The position numbers and the translations under genes were made by a program. Positions 33,509 through 42,556 of a stretch of 64,000 nucleotides of DNA are shown in pieces (positions within the stretch are counted from its first letter, which is position 1; every line of letters starts with the position of its first letter). Below the pieces are notes generated by a model that worked only from the letters and a program-made list of their open reading frames with translations, was not told the origin of the DNA and made no database searches. The stretch lies in the NCBI RefSeq assembly GCF_003990445.1, contig NZ_REEZ01000006.1:186001-250000 (forward strand), in the 5' to 3' direction. The DNA is from Pararhodobacter zhoushanensis (GTDB taxonomy: Bacteria; Pseudomonadota; Alphaproteobacteria; Rhodobacterales; Rhodobacteraceae).

Positions 33509-35943
33509 CGCTGATCCCCCACCCGCCGCAACGCGCCCTGCCCCTGCACCGCGAGATGGAGCGCGTCTGGAGCCGTCCGCCGGGGCTCAAGGGCTTTCTG
33601 ACCTCGGTCAACCATTCCGAGATCGGATTGCGGTTCATGGCGCTGGCCGGGATCTATTTCGGTATCGGCGGCATTCTTGCCATGCTGATCCGCACCCAGC
33701 TAGCCACGCCGCAGGGCGCGTTTCTGGATACTGCGCTGTATAACCAGATCTTCACGATGCACGGCAGCATCATGATGTTCCTGTTCGCCATCCCCATGCT
33801 TGAAGGGCTGTCGATGTATCTGCTGCCCAAGATGCTGGGCACGCGCGACATGGCCTTTCCCCGCCTCTCGGCCTTTGGCTGGTGGTGCTATCTGTTCGGC
33901 GGGCTGATCCTGCTGGTCGCTCTGGCCGCCGGTATGGCCCCCGATGGCGGCTGGTTCATGTACACCCCGCTGTCGTCGCGCACCTATACGCCCGGTGTGA
34001 ATGCCGATGTCTGGCTGCTGGGCGTCACCTTTGTCGAAATCTCGGCCATCGCCGCCGCCGTCGAGATCACCGTCACCATCCTGCGCCTGCGTGCGCCGGG
34101 GATGCGGCTGACGCAGATGCCGCTGTTCGCGTGGTACATGCTGGGCACCTCGGCGATGATGCTGGCCGGGTTTCCGCCGCTGATCCTGGGCTCGGTGCTG
34201 CTGGAGCTGGAGCGCGCGTTTGACTGGCCGTTCTTCGACGTGGCGCGGGGGGGTGACAGTCTGCTGTGGCAGCACCTGTTCTGGCTTTTCGGCCATCCTG
34301 AGGTCTATATCATCTTCCTGCCCGCCGCCGGTGCGATCTCGACCATCCTGCCGGTCATGTGCCGCACCAGGATCCTGGGGTACGAGGCCATCGTTGCCGC
34401 CATCGTCGGGCTGGTGTTTCTCAGCTTCGGGCTTTGGGTCCACCATATGTTCACCGTGGGCATTCCGCAGATGGCGCTGGCGTTCTTCTCGGCTGCCTCA
34501 ACGCTGGTGGCGGTGCCGACTGCGGTGCAGATCTTTGCCTGGACCGGTACGATGTGGAAGGGCACGCCGCGACTGTCCCTGCCGATGCTGCACCTGCTGG
34601 CCTTCTTTGCCACCTTCGTTCTGGGTGGGCTGACCGGCGTGATGCTGGCGGTCGTGCCTTTCAACTGGCAGGCGCATGACACCGCCTTTGTCACGGCACA
34701 CCTGCACTACGTGCTCATCGGCGGGTTCGTCTTTCCGATGATGGCCGCCGCCGTGTACTGGCTGCCGCTGATGTCGGGCAGGGTTCGGGTGCGCGGGGTG
34801 GGAGAAGTCGCCTTTGCGCTGATCTTCATCGGTTTTCACGGCACCTTCCTGATCATGCACCTGACCGGCCTTCTGGGCATGCCCCGGCGCATCCCGGTCT
34901 ATCCCGACAACCCGGAATGGGCCTTGCCGAACCTGATCAGCACCCTGTTCAGTTTCATGATGTCGATCGGCTTTGTGCTCTTCGCGCTGGACCTGTTGCT
35001 GCACGCCCTCTTTGGTCGGCGCAGCACGCGCGATCCGTGGCAAGCGAACACGCTGGAATGGAAAATGGCGCTGCCGGTGCCGAGCTACAACATCGCCGCC
35101 CTGCCCGTTTCGACTGACATCACCGCCGTGTCGCTGGCGCGCGGTGAGGGAGCGCTGCCGGGTGCGCCGCGGGGCCGACGCGAGGTTCTGGCGGTGTCCT
35201 CGCTCGATGGTAAAGCCCAGCATGTCGCGGTTCTGCCGGGGAATACCCTGCTGCCGGTGGTGACGGCGGCAATGGTTGGCGTCTTTGTGCTGCTCATGCT
35301 GTTCGGGGCGTATATCCTCGCCTGTACAGCGATGCTCGGCGTGCTGGTTTGCGGCTGGACGTGGCACCGGTTTGGCCGCGATCTGCGCCCTGCGCGGATC
35401 GAAATAACACCGGGCCAAACCTTGCCCGATCAGACAGGCGTCGAGGGGTCGCTGACCCGCAGCGGCATGATCGCGCTGATCATCGCCGACGCCTCGCTTT
35501 TCGGGTCGTTCCTGTTTGCGCTGGGGTTTCTGAGCGTGATCGCGCCCGGTTGGCCGCCCCCTGACAGCGGGCTGGGCCTTGGGGCGCTGCTGCTGGGCGG
35601 CGTTGCCTTGGGAGCGCTGGCCGTGGCCTCGGGCCTTGCCCGCTGGAGCCGGGGACCGCTGCCCGGTGCGCTGGCGGGCGTTTTGGCGCTGGTCGCGGTG
35701 CTGGGCGTGGCCCTGCTGCTGGACGACCCCACACGCCACGCGCGCGATGCGTTGCGCGCGGCGGCCACGGGTTATGCGGCGCTGCATATCGGCATCGGTG
35801 TGCTGCTGGCGCTGATCGCCCGAACACGCGCCCCCGCGACGGCAGCGGCAAGCCGGTCCATCTGGCGGCTGTGGCAGGATTTCACGCTGATCACTGTGGC
35901 GATCCTCACCCTGCTCGTCGTCGCGCAAGAGGTCCTGTCGTGA
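33505..35943 (+). CDS. fused heme-copper oxidase subunit I/III, with K-channel lysine replaced
   Basis: 812 residues: subunit I (about 1-560) fused to a subunit III-like part (about 650-812). Metal ligands are intact: H86 (MHGSIMMF), H264/Y268 with E266 (HPEVY), H313-H314, H399 and H401 (HDTAFVTAHLHYV). The K-channel lysine of A-type oxidases (PTGxK) is Q342 (PTAVQIFAW), exactly 78 residues after H264 as in Rhodobacter sphaeroides. D-channel D115 is kept (RDMAFPR), but the two following asparagine sites read M104 and S122. A reduced or altered proton route is likely. Terminal oxidase in the inner membrane, stress-controlled by context. Confidence 0.87.
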   Translation: MTLIPHPPQRALPLHREMERVWSRPPGLKGFLTSVNHSEIGLRFMALAGIYFGIGGILAMLIRTQLATPQGAFLDTALYNQIFTMHGSIMMFLFAIPMLEGLSMYLLPKMLGTRDMAFPRLSAFGWWCYLFGGLILLVALAAGMAPDGGWFMYTPLSSRTYTPGVNADVWLLGVTFVEISAIAAAVEITVTILRLRAPGMRLTQMPLFAWYMLGTSAMMLAGFPPLILGSVLLELERAFDWPFFDVARGGDSLLWQHLFWLFGHPEVYIIFLPAAGAISTILPVMCRTRILGYEAIVAAIVGLVFLSFGLWVHHMFTVGIPQMALAFFSAASTLVAVPTAVQIFAWTGTMWKGTPRLSLPMLHLLAFFATFVLGGLTGVMLAVVPFNWQAHDTAFVTAHLHYVLIGGFVFPMMAAAVYWLPLMSGRVRVRGVGEVAFALIFIGFHGTFLIMHLTGLLGMPRRIPVYPDNPEWALPNLISTLFSFMMSIGFVLFALDLLLHALFGRRSTRDPWQANTLEWKMALPVPSYNIAALPVSTDITAVSLARGEGALPGAPRGRREVLAVSSLDGKAQHVAVLPGNTLLPVVTAAMVGVFVLLMLFGAYILACTAMLGVLVCGWTWHRFGRDLRPARIEITPGQTLPDQTGVEGSLTRSGMIALIIADASLFGSFLFALGFLSVIAPGWPPPDSGLGLGALLLGGVALGALAVASGLARWSRGPLPGALAGVLALVAVLGVALLLDDPTRHARDALRAAATGYAALHIGIGVLLALIARTRAPATAAASRSIWRLWQDFTLITVAILTLLVVAQEVLS

Positions 35944-36263
35944 TCTGGCTCCTGCGCGTCATCGCCGGGCCGTTGGTCTGGGCGGCGGGCTTCTCGGCGG
36001 TTTATGCGCTGCACGGGATCGGCTGTGCACGGGGCTGGCCGGGCGTGATAACCCCTTTGGGAACGCTGCATGATGGGGCGCTGATCGGCGCGCTGGTCGT
36101 CGCCTTAATTGCCGCCACCCTGATCTTTGTGCGCCGTCCCCGCCCGCCGATGGCACCCGAGGACCGGCTGATCGCCTATGGCGCGTGGATCGGACTTATC
36201 TCGGTCGCCTTCACGCTCTTCCCGGTGATCGCTGTCAACACCTGCAGCGTCACTGGCACTTGA
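35940..36263 (+). CDS. small membrane protein of the oxidase cluster, 107 residues
   Basis: GTG 35940 overlaps the subunit I/III stop. Three hydrophobic helices (VIWLLRVIAGPLVWAAGFSAV; ALIGALVVALIAATLIFV; IGLISVAFTLFPVIAV) with a cysteine-containing loop ALHGIGCARGWPG and a terminal NTCSVTGT. Position suggests an accessory subunit or assembly factor. No family recognised. Confidence 0.65.
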   Translation: MIWLLRVIAGPLVWAAGFSAVYALHGIGCARGWPGVITPLGTLHDGALIGALVVALIAATLIFVRRPRPPMAPEDRLIAYGAWIGLISVAFTLFPVIAVNTCSVTGT

Positions 36264-36671
36264 TGCCCTTGGGGTCAGGCCCAGCATCACCACGCGGCGC
36301 CAATCCTCCAACGGTTCAAACAGGGGCGCGGTCCGGTTTCACCATTTGCCGCAGCGCTTGTCGGATCTGACAATCGTCGCGCGCGATTTATGAGCCGGGA
36401 TGAAGGCCGTTCTTTCTTTGCCTTTTAAGGCGATACGGACCATATCCGCACCTAATCCCCTGTCGACTGACTGTCCGCGATTGTGCGCTTATCAACACAT
36501 CTCGTCGCGCAGCCCTGCTCGCGCAGAATGCTGAAAATCAAGACGCCCTGAGCCTAGAAACTTCTGGCTGTCGCCGATAACCTGTCGGGGGTTCGGGCGC
36601 ATAAATGCGACAACGCTGGATCGACCGGGAAAACCGCGCCCGACGCGCGGTGCTATTGAGGAACACATCGC
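36264..36671. other. gene-free stretch after the oxidase cluster
   Basis: No frame in these 408 bases looks coding. The only structure I see is GCCTT-TT-AAGGC at 36420-36431. With the following G it forms a 13-mer also present (minus strand) in the palindrome upstream of iscR. There is no clear terminator. The GGAAC at 36660-36664 belongs to the ribosome site of the next gene and has no -10 partner. Confidence 0.5.
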
Positions 36672-37886
36672 ATGCCCGATACGAGCGAGCCCAGACGGGA
36701 AGCCGCCGATACCCGTTTGGGCAGGTTGCCGGGGATGGTGTCTTTCGAGAATATCCTCGTGCAAGGGTACACCCGCTCGTTTTCCCCAGGAGTATTCTGG
36801 CCGGATTTTCACGCTGACGGCGTTCAACGGCATTTTCGCAACGGCGCTCCGATTTGCCAGCCCCCTGTGCCGGCTGAAGAGCCGCCCGTTCGGTTTCCCG
36901 GTGAGGCTGTTTTCCTAGGGGCGAACGGCTCGCATTTCGGGCACAGCTGTGCGGAGATCGTACCGCGCTTCCTGCAAAGCAAAACAGAACACCCTGACCT
37001 GCCGTTCATCCTGACGGGAAGGCTGGGCCATGCGGAAGAAACTTCGCCGACGCCGGTGATGTCTGCGCTTCTTGGTTGGTTCGGCATCGATCAACAGCGC
37101 GTTAAGATCATCACTGCGCCAACGGTTTTTGACCAACTGCATGTCGCGGCACAGGCCGAACACCTCAACGGCGCGCAACCGTATGACGAGTATCTTGACC
37201 TGCTCGATTCTCTCTACGCTGAAAACGGTCTGGAAAACATCGCCAACGACTTCGTTTACGTTTCACGCGCGCAACTGCGGCCCGGTTACGGGATCCATGC
37301 CGGTGAAAGCTATCTATGCTCGCTGCTTGAGGCCGCTGGCGTCAGAATTCTCTATCCGGAACGCAGTCCGCTGCGCCTGCAACTCGCGCTGTACGCTGGC
37401 GCCAAGCGTCTGATCTTTGCCGAAGGTTCTGCGCTTCACGGGCGCCAGCTTCTCGGGCGTTTTCCGCAGAAAATAGACATTCTGGAGCGGCGCAAGAAAA
37501 AGAAGAAATTCGCGATCAATCAGCTCGCCCCACGATGTGACGCGTTGACCTATGTTTCCGCCACGGCTCGAAACCTGACCTACAAGACAGAGACAGATGA
37601 TGGCGATCTGTTTCGCGCGCTCGCTCTTTACGACGTCGACACCGTGCTGAACTACTTCGAATCCATCGGTTTGCCGTTGAAAGACCTGTGGGATCAGGCC
37701 GCCTTCTTAACCTCGCAGGACGACGCGATCCTGGCCTGGGTCCGCGCCATCCACGGCCTGCGCAACAAGAGCCACCGGGCAGCGGGCACCGGAGACCATG
37801 TGATCGACCAACTGAACGACGCAGGCCTTGGCCATCTCGAAGCTGAGGTAAGGCACATTGTCGCCGACCTAAACCGCGCCGATTGA
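36672..37886 (+). CDS. glycosyltransferase family 61-like protein
   Basis: 404 residues, no signal or membrane segment. The C-terminal half follows the GT61/DUF563 pattern: FVYVSRAQLRPGYGIHAGE, then LLEAAGVRILYPERSPLRLQ and LYAGAKRLIFAEGSALHGRQ. An N-terminal FLGANGSHFGHSCAEIVPRF may be the matching His-containing stretch. Probably a capsule or surface-polysaccharide sugar transferase. Ribosome site GAGGAA. Its codon use looks less GC-biased than its neighbours, and it lies between the oxidase cluster and a tRNA, hinting at acquisition. The 150 bases after it hold nothing evident. Confidence 0.7.
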   Translation: MPDTSEPRREAADTRLGRLPGMVSFENILVQGYTRSFSPGVFWPDFHADGVQRHFRNGAPICQPPVPAEEPPVRFPGEAVFLGANGSHFGHSCAEIVPRFLQSKTEHPDLPFILTGRLGHAEETSPTPVMSALLGWFGIDQQRVKIITAPTVFDQLHVAAQAEHLNGAQPYDEYLDLLDSLYAENGLENIANDFVYVSRAQLRPGYGIHAGESYLCSLLEAAGVRILYPERSPLRLQLALYAGAKRLIFAEGSALHGRQLLGRFPQKIDILERRKKKKKFAINQLAPRCDALTYVSATARNLTYKTETDDGDLFRALALYDVDTVLNYFESIGLPLKDLWDQAAFLTSQDDAILAWVRAIHGLRNKSHRAAGTGDHVIDQLNDAGLGHLEAEVRHIVADLNRAD

Positions 37887-38036
37887 TCGCAATCTGCCTC
37901 CCGGTGTTGTGTTCCCCGCTGGAAAGGCCCGGGTGGAAATCGAGAGTTCATGGTCGGCTTTTCTAAGCGGACCCGTGCCCCGCATACGCATGGCTTTGGT
38001 CTCCGACCATCCAACATCTTGGAACTATAAAGGAAA

Positions 38037-38113
38037 TGGTGCACCCAAGAGGATTCGAACCTCTGACCTCTGCCTTCGGAGGGCAGCGCTCTATCCAGCT
38101 GAGCTATGGGTGC
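38037..38113 (-). tRNA. tRNA-Arg (anticodon CCG)
   Basis: Complete cloverleaf on the minus strand. The acceptor arms GCACCCA / TGGGTGC (38107-38113 and 38041-38047) pair, the D-arm is AGCTCAGCTGGATAGAGC, and the anticodon stem GCTGCC holds loop CTCCGAA (anticodon CCG). The T-arm is AGAGGTTCGAATCCTCT. Discriminator A and CCA are encoded (38040-38037). Its 3' end faces the accessory left half of the window. Confidence 0.95.
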
Positions 38114-38183
38114 AGCTTGCGCCGATATAGGCGAAAGGCGGGGGCGCTGCAATGGTGGAAATTGCTAAAGACCGGTCCTGAGA

Positions 38184-39404
38184 TCAGCCGAAAAGCTCGT
38201 GGCAGAACTCCAGCGCGTCGATCAGCGCATCCACTTCGGCGGTGGTGTTGTAGAGCCCGAACGAGGCGCGGCACGAGGCGTTGATGCCCAGATGCTCCAT
38301 CAGCGGCCCGGTGCAATGCTGGCCCGCGCGCACCGCGACGCCCTTTTTGTCGAGCACGGTCGAGATGTCATGCGCATGCGCGCCGTTGTTCATGGTGAAC
38401 GAGAAGATCCCGCCCTTGCCCGGCGCGTCGCCCTGAATGTTGAGCCAGTTCAGCCCCTTGAGGCGCGTTGTTGCGTAGGCTGCCAGCGCCTTTTCATGCG
38501 CGGCGATGTTCGCCATGCCCAGCGATTGCATGTACTCGATCGCCACGCCCATGCCGATCTGCTGGACGATACCGGGCGTACCGGCCTCGAACTTGTGCGG
38601 CGGGTCGTTATAGATCACCGCGTCGCGGGTGACCTCGCGGATCATGTCGCCGCCGCCGATGAACGGCCGCATCTCGGCCTGCCGTTCGCGGGTGACGTAG
38701 ATCGCGCCCGAGCCGGACGGGCCATAAAGCTTGTGCCCGGTGACCGGATAGAAATCGACGCCCAGATCCTGCACATCGACGGGCATATGCACCGCGGCCT
38801 GACTGCCATCCGCCAGAATCGGCACGCCCTTGGCATGGCATCCGGCGGCGATGGTCTTGATGTCCACGACCGTGCCCAGAACATTGGACATATGCGTGAC
38901 AGCCACCAGCCTGGTGCGTGGGGTGATCGCGGCGAGCACGCGGGCGGGGTCGAGGGAGCCATCGGCCTCGGTCTCGACCCAGACCAGCTTGACGCCCTGG
39001 CGTTCGCGCAGGAAGTGCCACGGCACGATATTGGCGTGGTGTTCCATGACGGACAGGACGATCTCATCCCCCGCCTGCAGGCGCGGCATCGCCCAGCCAT
39101 AGGCGATCAGGTTGATGCCTTCGGTGGTGCCCGAGTTGAAGAGGATCTCGTCCTCATGCTTCGCGTTCAGGAAATGCCTGACAATTCCGCGCACCGCTTC
39201 ATACTTGTCCGTCGCCAGATTGGACAGGAAATGCAGGCCCCGGTGGACGTTGGCATATTCCATCGAATAGGCCTGCGTGATCGCGTCGATCACCACCTGC
39301 GGCTTTTGCGCCGACGCGCCATTATCGAGATAAACCAACGGCTTGTTGTTAACTGTTCGCGACAGGATCGGAAAGTCGCGGCGCACCGCCTCAATGTCAT
39401 ACAT
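38184..39404 (-). CDS. sufS: cysteine desulfurase SufS
   Basis: 406-residue group II cysteine desulfurase that supplies sulfur to the SufBCD scaffold. The PLP lysine lies in [22 protein letters not shown] is present, and the catalytic cysteine is in [12 protein letters not shown] near the C-terminus. ATG 39404 ([12 protein letters not shown]) was chosen as the family-like start with GAGG upstream. Last gene of the suf operon, overlapping the YIP1-like gene by 8 bases. No sufA or sufT follows in the window; the tRNA-Arg does. Confidence 0.93.
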   Translation of the reverse strand: MYDIEAVRRDFPILSRTVNNKPLVYLDNGASAQKPQVVIDAITQAYSMEYANVHRGLHFLSNLATDKYEAVRGIVRHFLNAKHEDEILFNSGTTEGINLIAYGWAMPRLQAGDEIVLSVMEHHANIVPWHFLRERQGVKLVWVETEADGSLDPARVLAAITPRTRLVAVTHMSNVLGTVVDIKTIAAGCHAKGVPILADGSQAAVHMPVDVQDLGVDFYPVTGHKLYGPSGSGAIYVTRERQAEMRPFIGGGDMIREVTRDAVIYNDPPHKFEAGTPGIVQQIGMGVAIEYMQSLGMANIAAHEKALAAYATTRLKGLNWLNIQGDAPGKGGIFSFTMNNGAHAHDISTVLDKKGVAVRAGQHCTGPLMEHLGINASCRASFGLYNTTAEVDALIDALEFCHELFG

Positions 39405-39972
39405 TGGAAACCTCGGCGGGCGAGAAGCCAAAGAAGAGCAGCACCATGGCGATTACGAAGCTGCTCAGAAGAAACACCATCAGCCCGGCAACCATCACGG
39501 TGATCCGCGACTTGAACCCGTGAAGGGCACAGATGAAGCCGACCAGCAGCCAGATCGACACGGCAATCGACGCAATGGCCACGATGACATTGGCCAGCGG
39601 CAGAACCAGCATGACCACGATCTGCGCAATCAGCAGCCCGGCGGTGATCAACTGCATCCAGCCGACCAGCCAGACGGCATCAGCAAAATTGCCCGTACCG
39701 CCGAAAGCGCGGCCGACATGGGTGATCAGCGCGATGACAAGCAGGTTCATCGCCGCCTGCGTGCCGGCAAAAGCGAAGGGCGACGGCAACATCGACACCT
39801 CGCCCGTCAAGACCGGCAGCAGGTACAGCAGCACCACCGAGCCCAGCACGCTGGCCGCCAGCAGCATCCAGCGCGTCGCCATCGGTGGGTTCAGCGCCAT
39901 CAGGTGCTGCGCCCCCGTCTCGGGGTCGGTAAGCGATTGGCGGATCAGCGCGAAAAACTCGGTGCGTGTCAT
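39397..39972 (-). CDS. YIP1-family membrane protein
   Basis: 191 residues with five hydrophobic helices after a short cytoplasmic start (MTRTEFFALIRQSLTDPETGAQ), the usual YIP1-domain layout. Such genes are commonly seen between sufD and sufS in Rhodobacterales (from memory). Its function there is unknown. It overlaps sufS by 8 bases. Confidence 0.75.
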   Translation of the reverse strand: MTRTEFFALIRQSLTDPETGAQHLMALNPPMATRWMLLAASVLGSVVLLYLLPVLTGEVSMLPSPFAFAGTQAAMNLLVIALITHVGRAFGGTGNFADAVWLVGWMQLITAGLLIAQIVVMLVLPLANVIVAIASIAVSIWLLVGFICALHGFKSRITVMVAGLMVFLLSSFVIAMVLLFFGFSPAEVSNV

Positions 39973-39981
39973 GCCCTGTCC

Positions 39982-40473
39982 CTATGCCGCCCGGTGGGGC
40001 GCTTCAAGCGCCACCCGCAGGCCCGCGATCAACACAGCGAAAAACGCCACAGCCGCGGGCAGCCCGGCCACGTTTGCCTGCAAGCCCGGACCGATAAGCC
40101 CGGCGACAAGCCCTTGAAACAGCATCAGGGGCGCCGCCACCAGCAGCGCCCAGAACAGCCCCAGCCGCACGGCGAAGGCATCCACCGGCCCCGCGATACG
40201 CAGGACCAGCGACAGCACCCCACCCAGCGCGTAAAACGCCAGCGGCGCGATGAAGATCCACGCGAACAGCGCGCCCGAGAGCAGCGCGTCGAGCGGAATC
40301 GTCTCATCCATATGCGCGTCACGCGCCAGACGCGGCCATTGTGCGACGAAGATCAGCGCGCAGGCGAGCATCAGGTACACCAGAATGCGCGCCTCGCGCC
40401 GGTCGCCCTGCAAGCGGCGCAGCACGCTGCGCGGGCGGCGGTAGCTGCCAACGATGTCTGTGGTCAGGGCCAT
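39982..40473 (-). CDS. YIP1-like membrane protein
   Basis: 163 residues. A cytoplasmic N-terminus rich in arginine (GSYRRPRSVLRRLQGDRREAR) precedes four hydrophobic segments. It is probably the partner of the adjacent YIP1-family protein, and the two are separated by 9 bases. It starts 3 bases after the sufD stop, so it is in the operon. Function unknown. Confidence 0.7.
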   Translation of the reverse strand: MALTTDIVGSYRRPRSVLRRLQGDRREARILVYLMLACALIFVAQWPRLARDAHMDETIPLDALLSGALFAWIFIAPLAFYALGGVLSLVLRIAGPVDAFAVRLGLFWALLVAAPLMLFQGLVAGLIGPGLQANVAGLPAAVAFFAVLIAGLRVALEAPHRAA

Positions 40474-40476
40474 GGC

Positions 40477-41787
40477 TCAGCTATGCCGTTCCAGCCAGCG
40501 CCGCAGGCGCAGGCGCATGTCCTGCGCGATGTCCTCGCGCTCGATCTCGTCCAGCGTTTCAGCCAGAAAAGCCAGCACCAGCAACATCTTGGCCTCTTGC
40601 TCGGGGACGCCACGGGCACGCAGGTAGAACAGCTGATCCTCGTTGATCTCACCCGAGGTCGAGCCGTGCGAGCATTTCACATCGTCGGCGTAGATCTCAA
40701 GTTCGGGCTTGGCGAGGAACTGGCAGCGCTCGTCCAGCAGCAAGGACTGGCTTTTCTGGTAGCCATCCGTGAGCTGGGCGGCCTGTTCGACCAGGATCTT
40801 GCCCTGAAACACCCCGATCGCCCCGTCGCGCAGCACCTTCTTGAACACCTGACGGCTTTCGCAGCCCGGTGCCTCATGGGTGATGAACACGGTGTCGTCG
40901 TGATGGAACATGCCGTCGCCCATCGCAGCACCGGCCAGATGCGCGGTGCCGCCTTCGCCGCCGAGCCAGATCATCGCCTCGTTGCGCACGAGGCGGCCGT
41001 TCATCGACAGGGTGAAACTTTTCAGCTTCGAACCTTTGCCGAGGCGGGCGAAAAGATGGGTCGACGCTTTGCGCTCGTGGTCGCGGCCCATGGTGCGGAC
41101 GTGGTGGAAGGTGCCGTGATCGCCTACCTCGACCTCGATCACCATCGAGCTGCGGGCCGCCACTGCGCCGTTTTCCAACAGCGTCAGCTCGCCGCCCTCT
41201 TCGATCTTGATCACATGGTGCATCGTCACCGACGCATCCGTGCCCGCGCGGCGGTAGATCAGCGAGACAGGGCGTGAGACCTTGCCGGTCACCCGGATCA
41301 GCACACCATCGGTCGCCAGCGCGCTGTTGAGCGCGGCCAGCGGGCGGGCGACGGGCTTTTGCCCGCGCGCTTCGAGCGTGCCGTAGAGATCAGCCGCCCA
41401 ATGGATGTCGGCGCTGTCGGCGAGACGGGTGATTTCCAGCCCCTCGCCTGCCAGCGGGTCCGAGTCTTCAGCGCTGAACACGCCATCGACCCAGATCAGC
41501 TTGAGCCGGTCGATGCCTTGGTACATCGGCGGCTCGTCGGTGATCTTGAACACCTCTGCCGGACGCACGTCGGCGCTTACCAGACGGTCGGGATCGGTAT
41601 AGCGCCAGTATTCGTCACGCTTGTCGGGGTAGCCGACGCTCGCCAGCCGGTCCAGCGCCGCCTTGCGCAGCGGGGTCAGCCAAGCGGGCACGGTCGGCAG
41701 GGTCAGCCCCGCGATCCGCTCGGCTGTGGCCTGCAGGCGCGCCGCGCGACGGGCCGCGCGCGGGCTGGTCGCTGCGGCGCCGCTCAT
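40477..41787 (-). CDS. sufD: Fe-S assembly scaffold SufD
   Basis: 436 residues. The C-terminal beta-helix core carries the SufB/SufD signature: DVKCSHGSTSGEINEDQLFYL and RGVPEQEAKMLLVLAFL. It forms the SufBC2D scaffold with SufC, and the histidine in KCSHGSTSG is the conserved one. The N-terminal helical region (LPTVPAWLTPLRKAAL, GYPDKRDEYWRYTD) fits SufD. ATGA overlap with sufC. Confidence 0.92.
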   Translation of the reverse strand: MSGAAATSPRAARRAARLQATAERIAGLTLPTVPAWLTPLRKAALDRLASVGYPDKRDEYWRYTDPDRLVSADVRPAEVFKITDEPPMYQGIDRLKLIWVDGVFSAEDSDPLAGEGLEITRLADSADIHWAADLYGTLEARGQKPVARPLAALNSALATDGVLIRVTGKVSRPVSLIYRRAGTDASVTMHHVIKIEEGGELTLLENGAVAARSSMVIEVEVGDHGTFHHVRTMGRDHERKASTHLFARLGKGSKLKSFTLSMNGRLVRNEAMIWLGGEGGTAHLAGAAMGDGMFHHDDTVFITHEAPGCESRQVFKKVLRDGAIGVFQGKILVEQAAQLTDGYQKSQSLLLDERCQFLAKPELEIYADDVKCSHGSTSGEINEDQLFYLRARGVPEQEAKMLLVLAFLAETLDEIEREDIAQDMRLRLRRWLERHS

Positions 41788-42542
41788 GCCTGCACCTCGG
41801 CCAGGATGTCGGCATAGCCGTTCTGCTCGACCTCAAGCGCCAGCTCGGGCCCGCCGGTCTTGATGATGCGCCCCCCCGCCATGATGTGCACGAAATCCGG
41901 TTTGATGTGGTCGAGCAGGCGCTGATAGTGGGTGATCACCAGGAACGAGCGCCCCTCGGAACGCAGCGCGTTCACGCCGTCGGCCACCAGCTTCATCGCG
42001 TCCACGTCAAGGCCCGAATCCGTCTCATCCAAGATGCACATGCGCGGCTCAAGCATGGCCATCTGCAGGATTTCGTTGCGCTTTTTCTCACCGCCCGAGA
42101 AGCCCACATTGACCGGACGCTTGAGCATATCGGCGTCGATCTTCAGATCCTTGGCCTTGGCGCGCACCAGTTTCAGGAAGTCGCCCGAGCTGAGCTCTGC
42201 CTCACCGCGCGCCTTGCGCTGCGCGTTCACGGCGGTACGCAGGAAGGTCATGTTGCCCACGCCGGGGATCTCGACCGGGTACTGGAACGCCAGAAACAGC
42301 CCGTGGGCGGCGCGTTCTTCGGGCTCCATGTCGAGCAGGCTTTCGCCTTCCAGCGTGGCGGTGCCGTCCGTTACCTCATAGCCGTCGCGGCCCGACAGCA
42401 CATAGCTGAGCGTCGATTTGCCCGAGCCATTCGGCCCCATGATCGCATGCACGGAACCGGCTTCGACACTCAGGCTCAGACCCTTCAGGATCTGTTTGTC
42501 TTCGGTCGCCAGTTTGACGTGCAGGTTGTTGATTTCCAGCAT
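41784..42542 (-). CDS. sufC: Fe-S assembly ATPase SufC
   Basis: 252-residue ABC-type ATPase. Walker A is GPNGSGKST, the Q-loop region FLAFQYPVEIPGV, the signature GFSGGEKKRNEI and Walker B MCILDETDSGLD (the SufC-specific insert region; T where most have I). It drives conformational change of SufB-SufD. ATG 42542 (MLEINNLHV) was chosen; the longer frame from 42653 reads back into the FkbM gene. 14 bases downstream of that gene. Confidence 0.94.
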   Translation of the reverse strand: MLEINNLHVKLATEDKQILKGLSLSVEAGSVHAIMGPNGSGKSTLSYVLSGRDGYEVTDGTATLEGESLLDMEPEERAAHGLFLAFQYPVEIPGVGNMTFLRTAVNAQRKARGEAELSSGDFLKLVRAKAKDLKIDADMLKRPVNVGFSGGEKKRNEILQMAMLEPRMCILDETDSGLDVDAMKLVADGVNALRSEGRSFLVITHYQRLLDHIKPDFVHIMAGGRIIKTGGPELALEVEQNGYADILAEVQA

Positions 42543-42556
42543 CTTATCCTCGTCTC

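Noticed and set aside
37887-38036. Attachment-site copy of the tRNA-Arg 3' end
   Set aside because: No second copy of the tRNA end was found in the window, so no att site is claimed.
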